From: an uncultured Burkholderiaceae bacterium
Lineage (GTDB): Bacteria > Pseudomonadota > Gammaproteobacteria > Burkholderiales > Burkholderiaceae_B
Assembly (NCBI GenBank): GCA_934525625.1
Contig: CAKSZL010000001.1
Coordinates: 124,001 to 188,000, forward strand
Reading direction: 5' to 3'
DNA: 64,000 nt
Part shown: in pieces, positions 34,575 through 43,081 of the stretch
Layout: every line of letters begins with the position of its first letter
How positions within the stretch are numbered: position 1 is the first letter of the stretch
Notes under the pieces: model-generated
What the model was told of the DNA's origin: nothing
The model's input: the letters and a program-made list of their open reading frames with translations, nothing else
Database searches by the model: none
Made by a program: the position numbers and the translations under genes

Positions 34575-35860
34575 CGGGCTGTCGGGGCTCCTGCCTGGCG
34601 CGGCCACAGCACCCACATCTGGCCGCTTTGCTTCATGCGGCCGGCCTGTTCGCCGGCTTCGGAGCCGGAGCCCCAGTAGAAGTCGGTGCGCGCCGCACCC
34701 TTGATGGCGGCGCCGGTGTCCTGGGCGAACATCAAGCGGCGCAGGGGTGTGCTGGAAGCCGGATAAGTAGTGGCCAGGTACACCGGCGTGCCCAGCGGCA
34801 CGAAACCGGCGTCCACCGCCACCGAACGCTGTCCGATCAGGGGAATGCTGTACGCCCCTTTGGGGCCGAGCGCGGGGTCGACGATGGCCTCTTCGCTGAA
34901 GAACACCATGGCCGGATTGGCGTTGAGCATTTCCTGCACGCGGCCGGGGTTGCGCTGCGCCCAGGCCTTGATGTTCTGCATGGAGGCCTGCGACAACGGC
35001 ACCTCGCCCTTGTCGGCCAGCCATTTGCCTATGGAGGCATAAGGACGGCCGTTGTGGTCGGCATAGGCCAGGCGCAGCATGCTGCCGTCGGGTAGGCGCA
35101 CGCGCCCGGAGCCCTGGATTTGCAGGAAGAAGGCCTCGACCGGGTCGGCCGCCCACACCAGCACGGGTGGCTGCTGCGGCGACGCGGCGATCTGCGCCCG
35201 GGTGTCGTAGGGTACCACGCGCTTGCCTTGCAGCTTGCCGCGCACGCGCTTGCCGGCCAACTCGGGGTAGACCGAACCCAGGTCTATGGTGAGCAGGTCG
35301 GCCGGCGGCGCATACAGCGGCCACTGATACTGGCCTTCGCGCCGCTTGGAGCCCTCGATAATAGGCTCGTAATAGCCCGTGACGGTGTTGCTGGCGGGCT
35401 TGCCGGCGGCGTCCAGCACGCGCCAGGGGCGCAAATGGGTTTGCAGGAAGTCGCGCATCGCGGCGGCGTCCGGCGCGGGCTGGTCCTGCCATTGCGCGGC
35501 CGCCGCGCATACGGGCTGCCAGGCGCGCGGCGCGGCGCGCGCGGGCAGCGCCAGCGAGCCGGACACCGGCCGCATCAAGCCCTTGCAATTGTTCAAGAAT
35601 GCCTTCCAGACCTGTTCGAGATCGTCTTCGCGCCAGCCCGGCAGCACCGACCAATCGACCGCGACGAACTTGCCGGCCAGCGGGCGCACCGGCGTTTCCG
35701 GCAATTGGGTAAGCGCGGGCACGCGCAGGGGCTGAACTGCGAAGTCCGGGCTGGGCGCGCCGGGCTCGGCGGGCTGCCCGGGCTCGTGGGGCACGCTGCT
35801 GCACGCCGCCAATACCAACACCACGGCGGACAACAAAACAAGAGACGCGGGTTTCTTCAT
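34571..35860 (-). CDS. mltA: Membrane-bound lytic murein transglycosylase A
   Basis: 429 residues. It begins with a lipoprotein signal ending in LAACSS (lipobox cysteine near residue 20). The MltA domain has GYYEPIIEGSKRR and IQGSGRVRLPDG. The 3D domain follows with FAQDTGAAIKGAARTDFYWG, which carries the catalytic Asp. It cleaves peptidoglycan glycan strands at the outer membrane. ATG 35860 is chosen because it begins the signal. It is translationally coupled to the FAD monooxygenase gene. Confidence 0.95.
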   Translation of the reverse strand: MKKPASLVLLSAVVLVLAACSSVPHEPGQPAEPGAPSPDFAVQPLRVPALTQLPETPVRPLAGKFVAVDWSVLPGWREDDLEQVWKAFLNNCKGLMRPVSGSLALPARAAPRAWQPVCAAAAQWQDQPAPDAAAMRDFLQTHLRPWRVLDAAGKPASNTVTGYYEPIIEGSKRREGQYQWPLYAPPADLLTIDLGSVYPELAGKRVRGKLQGKRVVPYDTRAQIAASPQQPPVLVWAADPVEAFFLQIQGSGRVRLPDGSMLRLAYADHNGRPYASIGKWLADKGEVPLSQASMQNIKAWAQRNPGRVQEMLNANPAMVFFSEEAIVDPALGPKGAYSIPLIGQRSVAVDAGFVPLGTPVYLATTYPASSTPLRRLMFAQDTGAAIKGAARTDFYWGSGSEAGEQAGRMKQSGQMWVLWPRQAGAPTAR

Positions 35861-35951
35861 GAATGCGATACCTGATTCTTCTTCAATAGGCCGGGAAAGA
35901 CGACTGCCGCCCGCCGGCCGGCGCTGCTTGCCGCCCTTCGGCGAATGCCGC

Positions 35952-36326
35952 TCAGTGCAGGGTTCTGGGCATGGCCAGCACGAATTCGGCGATGGGCACT
36001 TCGAACGGCAGGCCATTATCGCCCACGCAATGGTAAGAACCCTTCATCGTACCGAAGGGCGTGGGCAAGGGACAACCGCTGGTGTACTCGAAGGTTTCGC
36101 CCGGGCTGAGCAAAGGCTGCTGCCCCACGACGCCCAGGCCGTGGACTTCCTGGACGTGCTGGTCGCCATCGGTGATGATCCAGTGCCGGCTGATGACTTG
36201 CGCCGGATGCTGGCCCTGGTTGGTGATGCGCACCGTATAGGCGAAGAAATACGCCTGTTCGGCCGGATTGGATTGCTCCGGCAAATACTGGGCGGAAACC
36301 GTTACGGCGATGTCGTAGTTTTTCAT
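35952..36326 (-). CDS. apaG: ApaG protein (Co2+/Mg2+ efflux-associated domain)
   Basis: 124 residues, the standard length. Family strings include VRITNQGQHPAQVISRHWIITD, VGQQPLLSPGETFEYTSGCPL and GTMKGSYHCV. It has a fibronectin-like fold; the molecular role is unsettled. ATG 36326 fits family starts. It is divergent from rpe with a 113-base gap, an order common in Bordetella-type genomes. Confidence 0.95.
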   Translation of the reverse strand: MKNYDIAVTVSAQYLPEQSNPAEQAYFFAYTVRITNQGQHPAQVISRHWIITDGDQHVQEVHGLGVVGQQPLLSPGETFEYTSGCPLPTPFGTMKGSYHCVGDNGLPFEVPIAEFVLAMPRTLH

Positions 36327-36439
36327 GGATTTTTCCCGCGGAGTCGGGCCGGCTGGCGGCTCGGCCAATGGCGACTACAATACCCGCTGCTGCCGGCAGC
36401 GGCATCGCGCCTGTCGATATTCGCTAGTTTATTACGCCA

Positions 36440-37141
36440 ATGAACGCTTCTACCAATACCCGCATCGCCCCCAGCCTGCTGTCGGCGGATTTCGCCCGGC
36501 TGGGCGAGGAAGTCCGCACGGTGGTCGCCGCCGGCGCCGACTGGATCCACCTGGACGTCATGGACAACCATTACGTTCCCAACCTTACCGTCGGCCCCAT
36601 GGTGTGCCAGGCCCTGCGCCCGCACACCACCGCGCCCATCGACGTGCACCTGATGGTCGAGCCGGTGGACGCCCTGGTGCCGATGTTCGCCAAGGCCGGC
36701 GCCGACATCATCACCTTCCACCCGGAGGCCTCGCGGCACCCCGACCGCACGCTGGCGCTGATCCGCGACGCCGGCTGTCAGGCCGGCCTGGTGTTCAACC
36801 CGGCCACGCCCCTGAACTGGATGGACTACGTCATGGACAAGCTCGACGTGGTGCTGCTGATGTCGGTGAACCCCGGCTTCGGCGGCCAGAGCTTCATTCC
36901 CGCCACGCTGCACAAGCTGCGCCAGGCGCGCCGCCGCATCGACGCCTGGGTCGCCGAAGGCGGCCAGCCTATCGCGCTGGAAGTGGACGGCGGCGTCAAG
37001 GTGGACAACATCGCCCAGATACGCGCGGCCGGCGCCGACACCTTCGTGGCCGGCTCGGCCATTTTCGGCCAGCCCGACTACGCCCGGGTCATCGGCGCCA
37101 TGCGCGAAGAAATACTGCGCGGCGAATCCGTTTCCACCTGA
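36440..37141 (+). CDS. rpe: Ribulose-phosphate 3-epimerase
   Basis: 233 residues, TIM barrel. Catalytic and metal residues lie in [26 protein letters not shown] (His, Asp), [19 protein letters not shown] [14 protein letters not shown] and LEVDGGVK. It interconverts ribulose 5-phosphate and xylulose 5-phosphate. It heads the rpe-gph-trpE group. Confidence 0.97.
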   Translation: MNASTNTRIAPSLLSADFARLGEEVRTVVAAGADWIHLDVMDNHYVPNLTVGPMVCQALRPHTTAPIDVHLMVEPVDALVPMFAKAGADIITFHPEASRHPDRTLALIRDAGCQAGLVFNPATPLNWMDYVMDKLDVVLLMSVNPGFGGQSFIPATLHKLRQARRRIDAWVAEGGQPIALEVDGGVKVDNIAQIRAAGADTFVAGSAIFGQPDYARVIGAMREEILRGESVST

Positions 37142-37171
37142 TTGCAATTCCAGACTCTGAAAGGACACGCC

Positions 37172-37840
37172 ATGTCGTTCTCCGCCGTGCTGCTGGATCT
37201 GGACGGGACGCTGCTGAACACGCTGCCCGACCTGGCCGACGCCACCAACGCCATGCGCATCGAGCTGGGCATGCCGCCGCTCGGGCAGGGCATCGTCGCC
37301 ACCTACCTGGGCAAGGGCACGCACAACCTGGTCAGCCGCGCGCTGTCCAACAGCCTGGACGCCCCCGTCAACGAGATAATGGTCGAGCGCGGCCTGGAGA
37401 TCTTCCAGCACGCCTATCACCTGGTCAACGGCGACAAGACCCTGCTGTATCCGGGCGTGCTCGAAGGCCTGGCGTCCTTCCGCGACCAGGGCATGCGCCT
37501 GGCCGTCGTCACCAACAAGCCGCAGGCCTTTACGCTGCCGCTGCTCGAACGCACCGGCCTGCTGCACTTCTTCGAGCACGTCGTCTGCGGCGACACCTGT
37601 GCGCGGCGCAAGCCCGACCCCATGCCCATGCTGCACGCCTGTGAGCTGCTCGACGTCGCCCCCGCCGACACGCTGGCCATCGGCGATTCGTGCAATGACG
37701 CGCTGGCCGCGCGCGCCGCCGGCATCGCGGTGCTGGCCGTGCCCTACGACTACAACGAAGGCCAGAGCGTGCATACGCTGGAAGTCGATGATATAGTTAC
37801 GACCATCGAAGAAGCGGCCCAATGGGCGCGGAATCATTAA
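37172..37840 (+). CDS. gph: Phosphoglycolate phosphatase
   Basis: 222 residues of the HAD superfamily. Motif I is LLDLDGTLLNT (nucleophile Asp), motif II is VVTNKP, and motif III/IV is K...IGDSCNDALAARAAG. The cap domain lies between. It removes phosphate from 2-phosphoglycolate. ATG 37172 has AAAGGA 8 bases upstream. Rpe-gph-trpE is a common order in beta- and gammaproteobacteria. Confidence 0.95.
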   Translation: MSFSAVLLDLDGTLLNTLPDLADATNAMRIELGMPPLGQGIVATYLGKGTHNLVSRALSNSLDAPVNEIMVERGLEIFQHAYHLVNGDKTLLYPGVLEGLASFRDQGMRLAVVTNKPQAFTLPLLERTGLLHFFEHVVCGDTCARRKPDPMPMLHACELLDVAPADTLAIGDSCNDALAARAAGIAVLAVPYDYNEGQSVHTLEVDDIVTTIEEAAQWARNH

Positions 37841-37857
37841 GCAACGTCACCGAACAC

Positions 37858-37941
37858 ATGCATTCCATCGCCACCCTCTCGCACACCGACCGCTACGCCA
37901 GCTATTGGCGCTGGTGGCGTTCGTGCGCCGGGCGGCGGTAA
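37858..37941 (+). CDS. trpL: trp operon leader peptide (27 residues, WRWW cluster)
   Basis: A short frame, ATG 37858 to TAA 37941, whose product contains RYASYWRWWRSCAG: three Trp codons within four positions (37906-37917). Trp is the rarest residue, and this cluster lies immediately upstream of an attenuator-like terminator and trpE. That is the classical layout of a ribosome-stalling leader peptide that senses charged tRNA-Trp. Its codons 23-25 overlap a segment able to pair with the terminator arm. Confidence 0.85.
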   Translation: MHSIATLSHTDRYASYWRWWRSCAGRR

Positions 37942-37995
37942 TCGTTCCCGGCATGCAGGCGGCTTCGCCCTGCGTGCCCTGATACCAGCCTCATC

Positions 37996-38029
37996 AAAGC
38001 CCGGCGCCGTACATGTGCCGGGCTTTTTT
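37996..38029 (+). terminator. trpE attenuator terminator with alternative pairings
   Basis: AAAGCCCGGC (37996-38005) pairs with GCCGGGCTTT (38017-38026), followed by T residues to 38029. Competing pairings exist: GCGCCGGGC at 37925-37933 with GCCCGGCGC at 37999-38007, and CCCGGCA at 37947-37953 with TGCCGGG at 38016-38022. An intermediate hairpin is formed by 37950-37959 and 37969-37978. Ribosome position on the leader peptide can therefore decide whether the terminator forms. Confidence 0.82.
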
Positions 38030-38095
38030 GCGTTTATCTTCAGCATCCGGCGCGGCGCTCTTTCAAAACAGCAAAAGACAGCAACCGAGACTTCC

Positions 38096-39616
38096 ATGAC
38101 AGAAATAGAATTCAACGCATTGGCCGCCCAGGGCTACAACCGCATTCCCCTGCTGGCGGAAACCTACGCCGACCTGGATACCCCGCTGGCCATCTACCTG
38201 AAGCTGGCGCACGCCGGCCCCGAAGGCGGGCGCAACAGCTGCCTGATGGAATCCGTGGTGGGCGGCGAGCGTTTCGGCCGCTATTCCTTCATCGGCCTGC
38301 CCGCCAAGACCGTCATCCGTGCCACCGGCCGGCTCACCGAAGTGCTGAGCCAGGGCCAGATCGTGGAAACCCACGAAGGCGATCCGCTGGACTTCATCGA
38401 AAACTATCAAAAGCGCTTCAAGGTGGCGCTGCGCCCCGGCATGCCGCGCTTCGCGGGCGGCCTGGCCGGCTATTTCGGCTACGACACCGTGCGCCATATA
38501 GAGCCGCGCCTGGGGCCGGCGGTCAAGCCCTTTCCCGCCGGCATGACAGACGGCACGCCCGACATCATGCTGCTGCACATCGACGAGCTGGTCGTGGTGG
38601 ACAATCTGGCCGGGCGCACCTACCTGGTCGTCTACGCCGACCCGCGCGAACCCGAGGCCTATGCCAACGCGCGCAAGCGCCTGAAAGACCTGCGCCTGAA
38701 GCTGCGCGCGCCGGTCACCATTCCCTACGCCTACGCCAGCCTGCAAACGGACTCCTACCGCGACTTCAAAAAGGAGGACTACCTGGACGCCGTGCGCAAG
38801 GCCAAGGAATACATCGCCGCCGGCGACCTGATGCAGGTGCAGATCGGCCAGGTCATCGCCAAGCCCTACCGCGACGCGCCGCTGTCGCTGTACCGCGCGC
38901 TGCGCTCGCTCAACCCCTCGCCCTATATGTACTACTGGGACTTCGACCAGTTCCACGTGGTGGGCTCGTCGCCGGAGATCCTGGTGCGCCAGGAAACCGT
39001 CACCAAGGATCAAAACCAGAAAACCCAGGTCACCATTCGCCCGCTGGCCGGCACGCGCAAGCGCGGCGGCACGCCCGACGAAGACCTGCGCCTGGCCGAC
39101 GAACTGCTGGCCGACCCGAAAGAGCGCGCCGAGCACGTCATGCTGATAGACCTGGCCCGCAACGACATCGGCCGCGTCGCCAAGATAGGCAGCGTGGAGG
39201 TAACCGACACCATGACCATCGAGCGCTACTCGCACGTCATGCACCTGGTCTCCAACGTCGCGGGCGAACTGAACGACGGCATGAGCAATATGGACGTGCT
39301 GCGCGCCACCTTCCCGGCCGGCACGCTGACCGGCGCGCCCAAGGTGCGCGCCATGGAGATCATCGACGAACTGGAACCCGTGCGCCGGGGCATCTACGGC
39401 GGCGCGGCGGGCTACCTGAGCTATAGCGGCGAAATGGACATCGCCATCGCCATACGCACCGGCATCATCAAGGACGGCATGCTGTACGTGCAGGCCGCCG
39501 CCGGCATCGTGGCCGACTCCGACCCCGAAAAAGAATGGCAGGAAACCGAGGCCAAAGCCCGCGCCGTGCTGCGCGCGGCCGAAAAGGTGCAGTTCGGCCT
39601 GGACGAGCCTATTTGA
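38096..39616 (+). CDS. trpE: Anthranilate synthase component I
   Basis: 506 residues. The Trp-binding motif region reads CLMESVVGGERFGRYSFIG (LLES-type element as LMES). The chorismate-binding C-terminal half has IRPLAGTRKRGG, DLARNDIGRV, SHVMHLVSNV and TFPAGTLTGAPKVRAMEII. With TrpG it makes anthranilate from chorismate and glutamine. ATG 38096 fits family starts. It is separated from trpGDC by about 8.2 kb, and each part has its own Trp leader peptide. Confidence 0.97.
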   Translation: MTEIEFNALAAQGYNRIPLLAETYADLDTPLAIYLKLAHAGPEGGRNSCLMESVVGGERFGRYSFIGLPAKTVIRATGRLTEVLSQGQIVETHEGDPLDFIENYQKRFKVALRPGMPRFAGGLAGYFGYDTVRHIEPRLGPAVKPFPAGMTDGTPDIMLLHIDELVVVDNLAGRTYLVVYADPREPEAYANARKRLKDLRLKLRAPVTIPYAYASLQTDSYRDFKKEDYLDAVRKAKEYIAAGDLMQVQIGQVIAKPYRDAPLSLYRALRSLNPSPYMYYWDFDQFHVVGSSPEILVRQETVTKDQNQKTQVTIRPLAGTRKRGGTPDEDLRLADELLADPKERAEHVMLIDLARNDIGRVAKIGSVEVTDTMTIERYSHVMHLVSNVAGELNDGMSNMDVLRATFPAGTLTGAPKVRAMEIIDELEPVRRGIYGGAAGYLSYSGEMDIAIAIRTGIIKDGMLYVQAAAGIVADSDPEKEWQETEAKARAVLRAAEKVQFGLDEPI

Positions 39617-39775
39617 ACGAAGGCAAGCGAGCGCCTAGTGCTTGTTGGGTTAAGGCGCTTATCCCTCTGATGGATCGGGTTTGTGTTCTTGAGGCGGTCG
39701 AGAGCTAGCGCAGGCCTGGCTCCCGCCAGCGGCCGCCAGTTTGAATAGGGGAAAACTGGGGGCTACGCGAAGAAG

Positions 39776-40522
39776 TCAGCCCAGCCCGCGCTTGCGGGCG
39801 ATCATCTGGCGTTCGAGCCCGAAAATATAGTTTTGCAGCAGGTTTTGCTCACCGCCCGCCAGGCCGACGAAAGCAGCGCCCACGTGGCGCACGCGCTTGC
39901 CGTTGGCCAGTTCGTGTTCTTCCTCGCGCACGACCTGCAGATCGGCCTGCATGCGCCCCACGCCCGGCAGCGTCAACGTGGCATTGCGCAACATCGCCCC
40001 GATAGGCAAGTGGATTTCGGGGCGGAACAGCAGCAGCGCCAGGCCGCTGGCGCTGAGGTCGTGCAAGGCCAGGGTAAGGGGCGTGGGCCGCATCGCCAGT
40101 GTGCACATGGCCGGATTGGAAACCGGCACCTGTACGCGGTAGCTGCCGCGCCGCTGAATACGCCGCACGCTTTCCGGCAGCGGCAGCGCCAAAGCCGGCC
40201 GCCCTTCGAATTGCGCCGCCTGCAAAGGCTTGCCGACGAACTGCACCTTGACCTGCTCGACCAGCACCTCGAAGTTGGCCTTACCGTCGTCGAGAAAGCC
40301 CTGATTGATCGAAGCCACCGGCGCGCAATCGACCACCAGCCTGCCGGCCCGGGCATCGATGTCCAGCAGCGTCGTCACCGTGGAGATCGTATGCAGCCGC
40401 CCTTTCATCTGAATGAGCAAGCCGTTGTCCTGCATGCGTCGGAACAGATGCAGGATTTCGTGGCGGGACGTGAGCAGGAAAGGATCTTGCTCGGAGGATG
40501 GAGGATCGGAAACGCCGGACAT
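39776..40522 (-). CDS. ycgR: YcgR-type flagellar brake protein, PilZ domain
   Basis: 248 residues. An N-terminal YcgR domain (about 20-110) leads into a PilZ domain whose c-di-GMP motif is seen as RRIQRRGSYRV (R-x3-R) and HDLSASGLALLL (D-x-S-x2-G). With c-di-GMP bound, such proteins slow the flagellar motor. ATG 40522 is taken as the start; ATG 40564 is in frame but adds an unlikely Ala-rich tail. Neither has a clear ribosome site. It is the first gene of the insert between trpE and trpG. Confidence 0.85.
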   Translation of the reverse strand: MSGVSDPPSSEQDPFLLTSRHEILHLFRRMQDNGLLIQMKGRLHTISTVTTLLDIDARAGRLVVDCAPVASINQGFLDDGKANFEVLVEQVKVQFVGKPLQAAQFEGRPALALPLPESVRRIQRRGSYRVQVPVSNPAMCTLAMRPTPLTLALHDLSASGLALLLFRPEIHLPIGAMLRNATLTLPGVGRMQADLQVVREEEHELANGKRVRHVGAAFVGLAGGEQNLLQNYIFGLERQMIARKRGLG

Positions 40523-40554
40523 ATCAAATAAAAATGTGGCGGCCGCAGCCGCAG

Positions 40555-40605
40555 TTGCTAGCAAACGCTAGGATACTAGCATTTGTTACGTATTCATACC
40601 GAATA
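40555..40605. promoter_or_regulatory. Clustered CTAGC repeats and a TATTC/GAATA inverted repeat upstream of ycgR
   Basis: Within the gap before ycgR the sequence reads TTGCTAGCAAACGCTAGG and then TACTAGCAT: three CTAG elements spaced 11 and 10 bases apart, on one face of the helix. TATTCATACCGAATA follows at 40591-40605. Both look like operator sequences, but no regulator is identified. Confidence 0.35.
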
Positions 40606-40717
40606 CATAAACGGCCTGATATCCGTGTGCGCCCGCCCTGTCCGTGCTCGGCGCCAAAAACCGCCCGAGACTTGTGCGCCGGTTTGAAGCGCAAGCCCAC
40701 GCCTCCAGCCTGCGGTC

Positions 40718-41059
40718 TTACCGCGACGTGTGCGGGTCTGTCGGCCCCTGGTTGGGCGCGGCGTAGAACTCGACGTACATCCTGACCGCGCCGTGCGGCT
40801 GAACCGAATGCACGACTTCCGGGGCGACGATGCCGGGGGCGCCGGGCGACAGGATGTCGTCGTAGCTCCAGCTTGGCACGCGGTAGCGCAGTTGCCCTTC
40901 CAGCACATGTATCAAGGCCCAGACGCCGGGCTTGGTGGAGTGTTCGTTGCGCATCTTGGCAGGCATGGTGTCCTGGTCGAACTCGACGGTGCGGCGATAG
41001 GCGACGACGTCTTCCGGCAGGCTGGCGGGACGGGAATTCGCATGATCGGAAAGCGGCAT
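40718..41059 (-). CDS. DUF1971 (YeaR-like) cupin protein
   Basis: 113 residues. The family pattern is AYRRTVEFDQDTMPAKMRNEHSTKPGVWALIHVLEGQLRYRV followed by GIVAPEVVHSVQPHGAVRMYVEFY, a small beta-barrel. E. coli YeaR, of the same family, is induced by nitrate/nitrite and repressed by NsrR. That fits the nearby nnrS and hmp genes. AGGAGGTGA stands directly before the ATG, one of the best ribosome sites in the window. An FNR/Dnr-like box in the divergent upstream region could serve both this gene and the ABC-nnrS operon. The biochemical role is unknown. Confidence 0.8.
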   Translation of the reverse strand: MPLSDHANSRPASLPEDVVAYRRTVEFDQDTMPAKMRNEHSTKPGVWALIHVLEGQLRYRVPSWSYDDILSPGAPGIVAPEVVHSVQPHGAVRMYVEFYAAPNQGPTDPHTSR

Positions 41060-41175
41060 GATTCACCTCCTTGGGTTCAATAATTCAGGATACGCCGGCG
41101 GGGCGCTATCGGCTACGGCCCGAAGCGGTTCAGGCCATCTAGCCTTATGTCATCATGAACATAGCCGCACAGACA

Positions 41176-41217
41176 TTGATAATTGTCATTCTCAACCGCA
41201 ATGGAAGAAAATAGACT
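41176..41217 (+). promoter_or_regulatory. FNR/Dnr-like box and -10 element for the ABC-nnrS operon
   Basis: TTGATAATTGTCAT (41176-41189) matches the FNR/Dnr half-site pattern TTGAT-N4-(A/G)TCAA at 9 of 10 fixed bases. A -10-like TAGACT follows at 41212-41217, giving the -41.5 geometry of a class II activated promoter. The predicted transcript start (about 41224) nearly coincides with the first ATG at 41226, so the message may be leaderless. Confidence 0.55.
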
Positions 41218-41225
41218 GATAGTCT

Positions 41226-42284
41226 ATGACCATGCGTACGGTTCTTCGGCCCCTAGGGCGCCATTCGTTCTTGTTCGCCTCCCGGCTGCAACGCTGGGCG
41301 GCTGGCTTGCTGCTTGTCCTGCTGGCCGCCACGGCCGGCGCGGCGGATACGGCCCCGGCGCGCCAGCGCCTCGTGCTGTCCGGCCCACCCACCGTGGTTT
41401 CCTACCCCTTGCTGCACATGATGGAAAGCGGAGTGCTGGCCGACGTAGCGCGGGAAGTCGGCTTCGTGCGCTGGAACAACCCCGACCAGTTGCGCGCCCT
41501 GGCGCTGGAAGGCAAGGCCGATTTCGTCGCCATGCCCACCAACGTCGCCGCCAATCTGTACAACCGGGGCGTCAAGCTGCGCTTGATGAACGTTTCGGTG
41601 TGGGGAATGCTATGGGTCGTCACGCGCGACCCCACGCTGAAAACCCTGGCCGACCTGAAAGGCCGGGAAGTGGCCGTGCCCTTCAGGGCCGACATGCCGG
41701 ACATCGTGTTCGGCTTTCTGGCCGAGCGCGCCGGCCTGGACCCGCGCCGCGACATCACCGTGCGCTATCTCGCCTCGCCGATGGACGCCATGCAGTGGCT
41801 GGTGATGCGCCGGGTCGACCACGCCCTGCTGGCCGAGCCCGCGGTGTCGATGGCGCTGCGCAAAACGCACAGTTTTCCCCTTTCCGTGGTGGCGCCCGAG
41901 CTGTATCGCGGGCTGAACCTGCAAGCGGAATGGGGACGCCTGATGAACACGGAGGCGCGCCTGCCGCAGGCCGGCATGGCCGTCATGGGGCAGGCCGTGA
42001 ACGACCCGGCCCTGGCCCGCCGCCTGGAAGCCGCCTACGCAAACTCGTACCGCTGGTGCGCCGAACAGCCGCAGGCTTGCGGCGAACTGGCCGCCAAGCA
42101 CATCGACATTCTTACCCCGGAAGCCGCCGCCGACTCGGTACGAGCGCTGCCCGCCCATTACGCCACGGCCGGTCAGGCCAGGCCCGAACTCGAAACCTTT
42201 TTGCAACTGCTGCTCGAACGCCAGCCCGCCACGGTAGGCGGCAAACTGCCGGACGACGGCTTCTACGGGCAGGACGCGCCATGA
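41226..42284 (+). CDS. NitT/TauT-type ABC transporter substrate-binding protein
   Basis: 352 residues with a signal peptide ending near AATAGAADT. The mature part has the NMT1/NitT-like fold: LVLSGPPTVVSYPLLHMMESGVLADVAREVGFVRWNNPDQLRALALEGKADFVAMPTNVAANLYNRG, and LADLKGREVAVPFRADMPDIVF. It captures a small ligand in the periplasm. The stop overlaps the permease start as ATGA. Being coupled to nnrS under an FNR/Dnr-like box suggests a ligand relevant to nitrogen-oxide metabolism, which is inference. No clear ribosome site precedes ATG 41226. Confidence 0.85.
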   Translation: MTMRTVLRPLGRHSFLFASRLQRWAAGLLLVLLAATAGAADTAPARQRLVLSGPPTVVSYPLLHMMESGVLADVAREVGFVRWNNPDQLRALALEGKADFVAMPTNVAANLYNRGVKLRLMNVSVWGMLWVVTRDPTLKTLADLKGREVAVPFRADMPDIVFGFLAERAGLDPRRDITVRYLASPMDAMQWLVMRRVDHALLAEPAVSMALRKTHSFPLSVVAPELYRGLNLQAEWGRLMNTEARLPQAGMAVMGQAVNDPALARRLEAAYANSYRWCAEQPQACGELAAKHIDILTPEAAADSVRALPAHYATAGQARPELETFLQLLLERQPATVGGKLPDDGFYGQDAP

Positions 42285-43081
42285 CGCCGGCCCGCTTACG
42301 CCACGGCGCGGCTTCGGCGGGCGCCTATCTTTGGAGCGGCTGGGGAGCCATCGCCAGCCTGCTGCTGTTTTGCGCGCTTTGGGAGTTCGGCGCCGGCATA
42401 TACGGCGAGCTGGTTCTGCCCGGCCCCTTGGCCACCTTCACGCATCTTCACGAGATGCTGCACGCCGGCATCGCCGTGCCGGAACTGGTGATTTCCGCCC
42501 GGCGCGCGCTGTACGGCCTGGGCCTGGCGCTGGCCGCCGGCACCGTGCTGGGCTTGCTGGCCGGGCGCTCCATCACTGCCGCCATGGTGTCCCGCCCGCT
42601 GGTCACGCTGCTGCTGGGCATGCCGCCCATCGCCTGGCTGGTGCTGGCCATGCTGTGGTTCGGCATGGGCGACGCCACGCCCGTCTTCACCGTGCTGGTG
42701 GCCTGTTTTCCCATCGCTTTCGCCGGCGCCATGCAGGGCGCGCGCACGCTGGACAACAAGCTGCAGGACGTAGGCCGCGCTTTCCGGCTGCCCGCGCGCA
42801 TGATGCTAACGGACGTCTATTTGCCGCACATCGCCTCTTACCTGTTTCCGGCCTGGATCACCGCGCTGGGCTCGGCCTGGAAGGTCGTGGTCATGGCCGA
42901 ACTGCTAACCACCTCCGACGGCGTCGGCGCCGCGCTGGCGGTGTCGCGCGCCCAACTGGACACCGCCACCTCCCTGGGCTGGATCGTCGCCGTGCTGGGC
43001 CTGCTGCTGGCCTTCGAATACCTGCTGCTCGAACCCCTCAAGCGCCGTATCGAGCGCTGGCGCACGGAGCCGGCCTCATGA
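42281..43081 (+). CDS. NitT/TauT-type ABC transporter permease
   Basis: 266 residues with about six membrane helices. The inner-membrane loop that contacts the ATPase is present as GARTLDNKLQDVGRAFRLPARMMLTDVYLPHIASYLFPAWITALGSAWKVVVMAEL, the BPD_transp_1 signature of this group. Both ends overlap neighbouring genes by four bases (ATGA), so the four genes 41226-45218 are translated as a coupled set. Confidence 0.9.
   Translation: MTPARLRHGAASAGAYLWSGWGAIASLLLFCALWEFGAGIYGELVLPGPLATFTHLHEMLHAGIAVPELVISARRALYGLGLALAAGTVLGLLAGRSITAAMVSRPLVTLLLGMPPIAWLVLAMLWFGMGDATPVFTVLVACFPIAFAGAMQGARTLDNKLQDVGRAFRLPARMMLTDVYLPHIASYLFPAWITALGSAWKVVVMAELLTTSDGVGAALAVSRAQLDTATSLGWIVAVLGLLLAFEYLLLEPLKRRIERWRTEPAS

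Noticed and set aside
37858..39244. Long minus-strand frames opposite trpE and other core genes
   Set aside because: They are antisense shadows in high-GC DNA with no recognisable family; the plus-strand genes are unambiguous.
39617..39775. Imperfect inverted repeat after trpE (AGCGCC/GGCGCT)
   Set aside because: Only a short stem with a long loop and no T run; not enough to call a terminator.
41176..41195. Possible Fur box before the NitT/TauT-type binding-protein gene
   Set aside because: The sequence matches the Fur pattern poorly, while the FNR/Dnr pattern and -10 spacing fit well.
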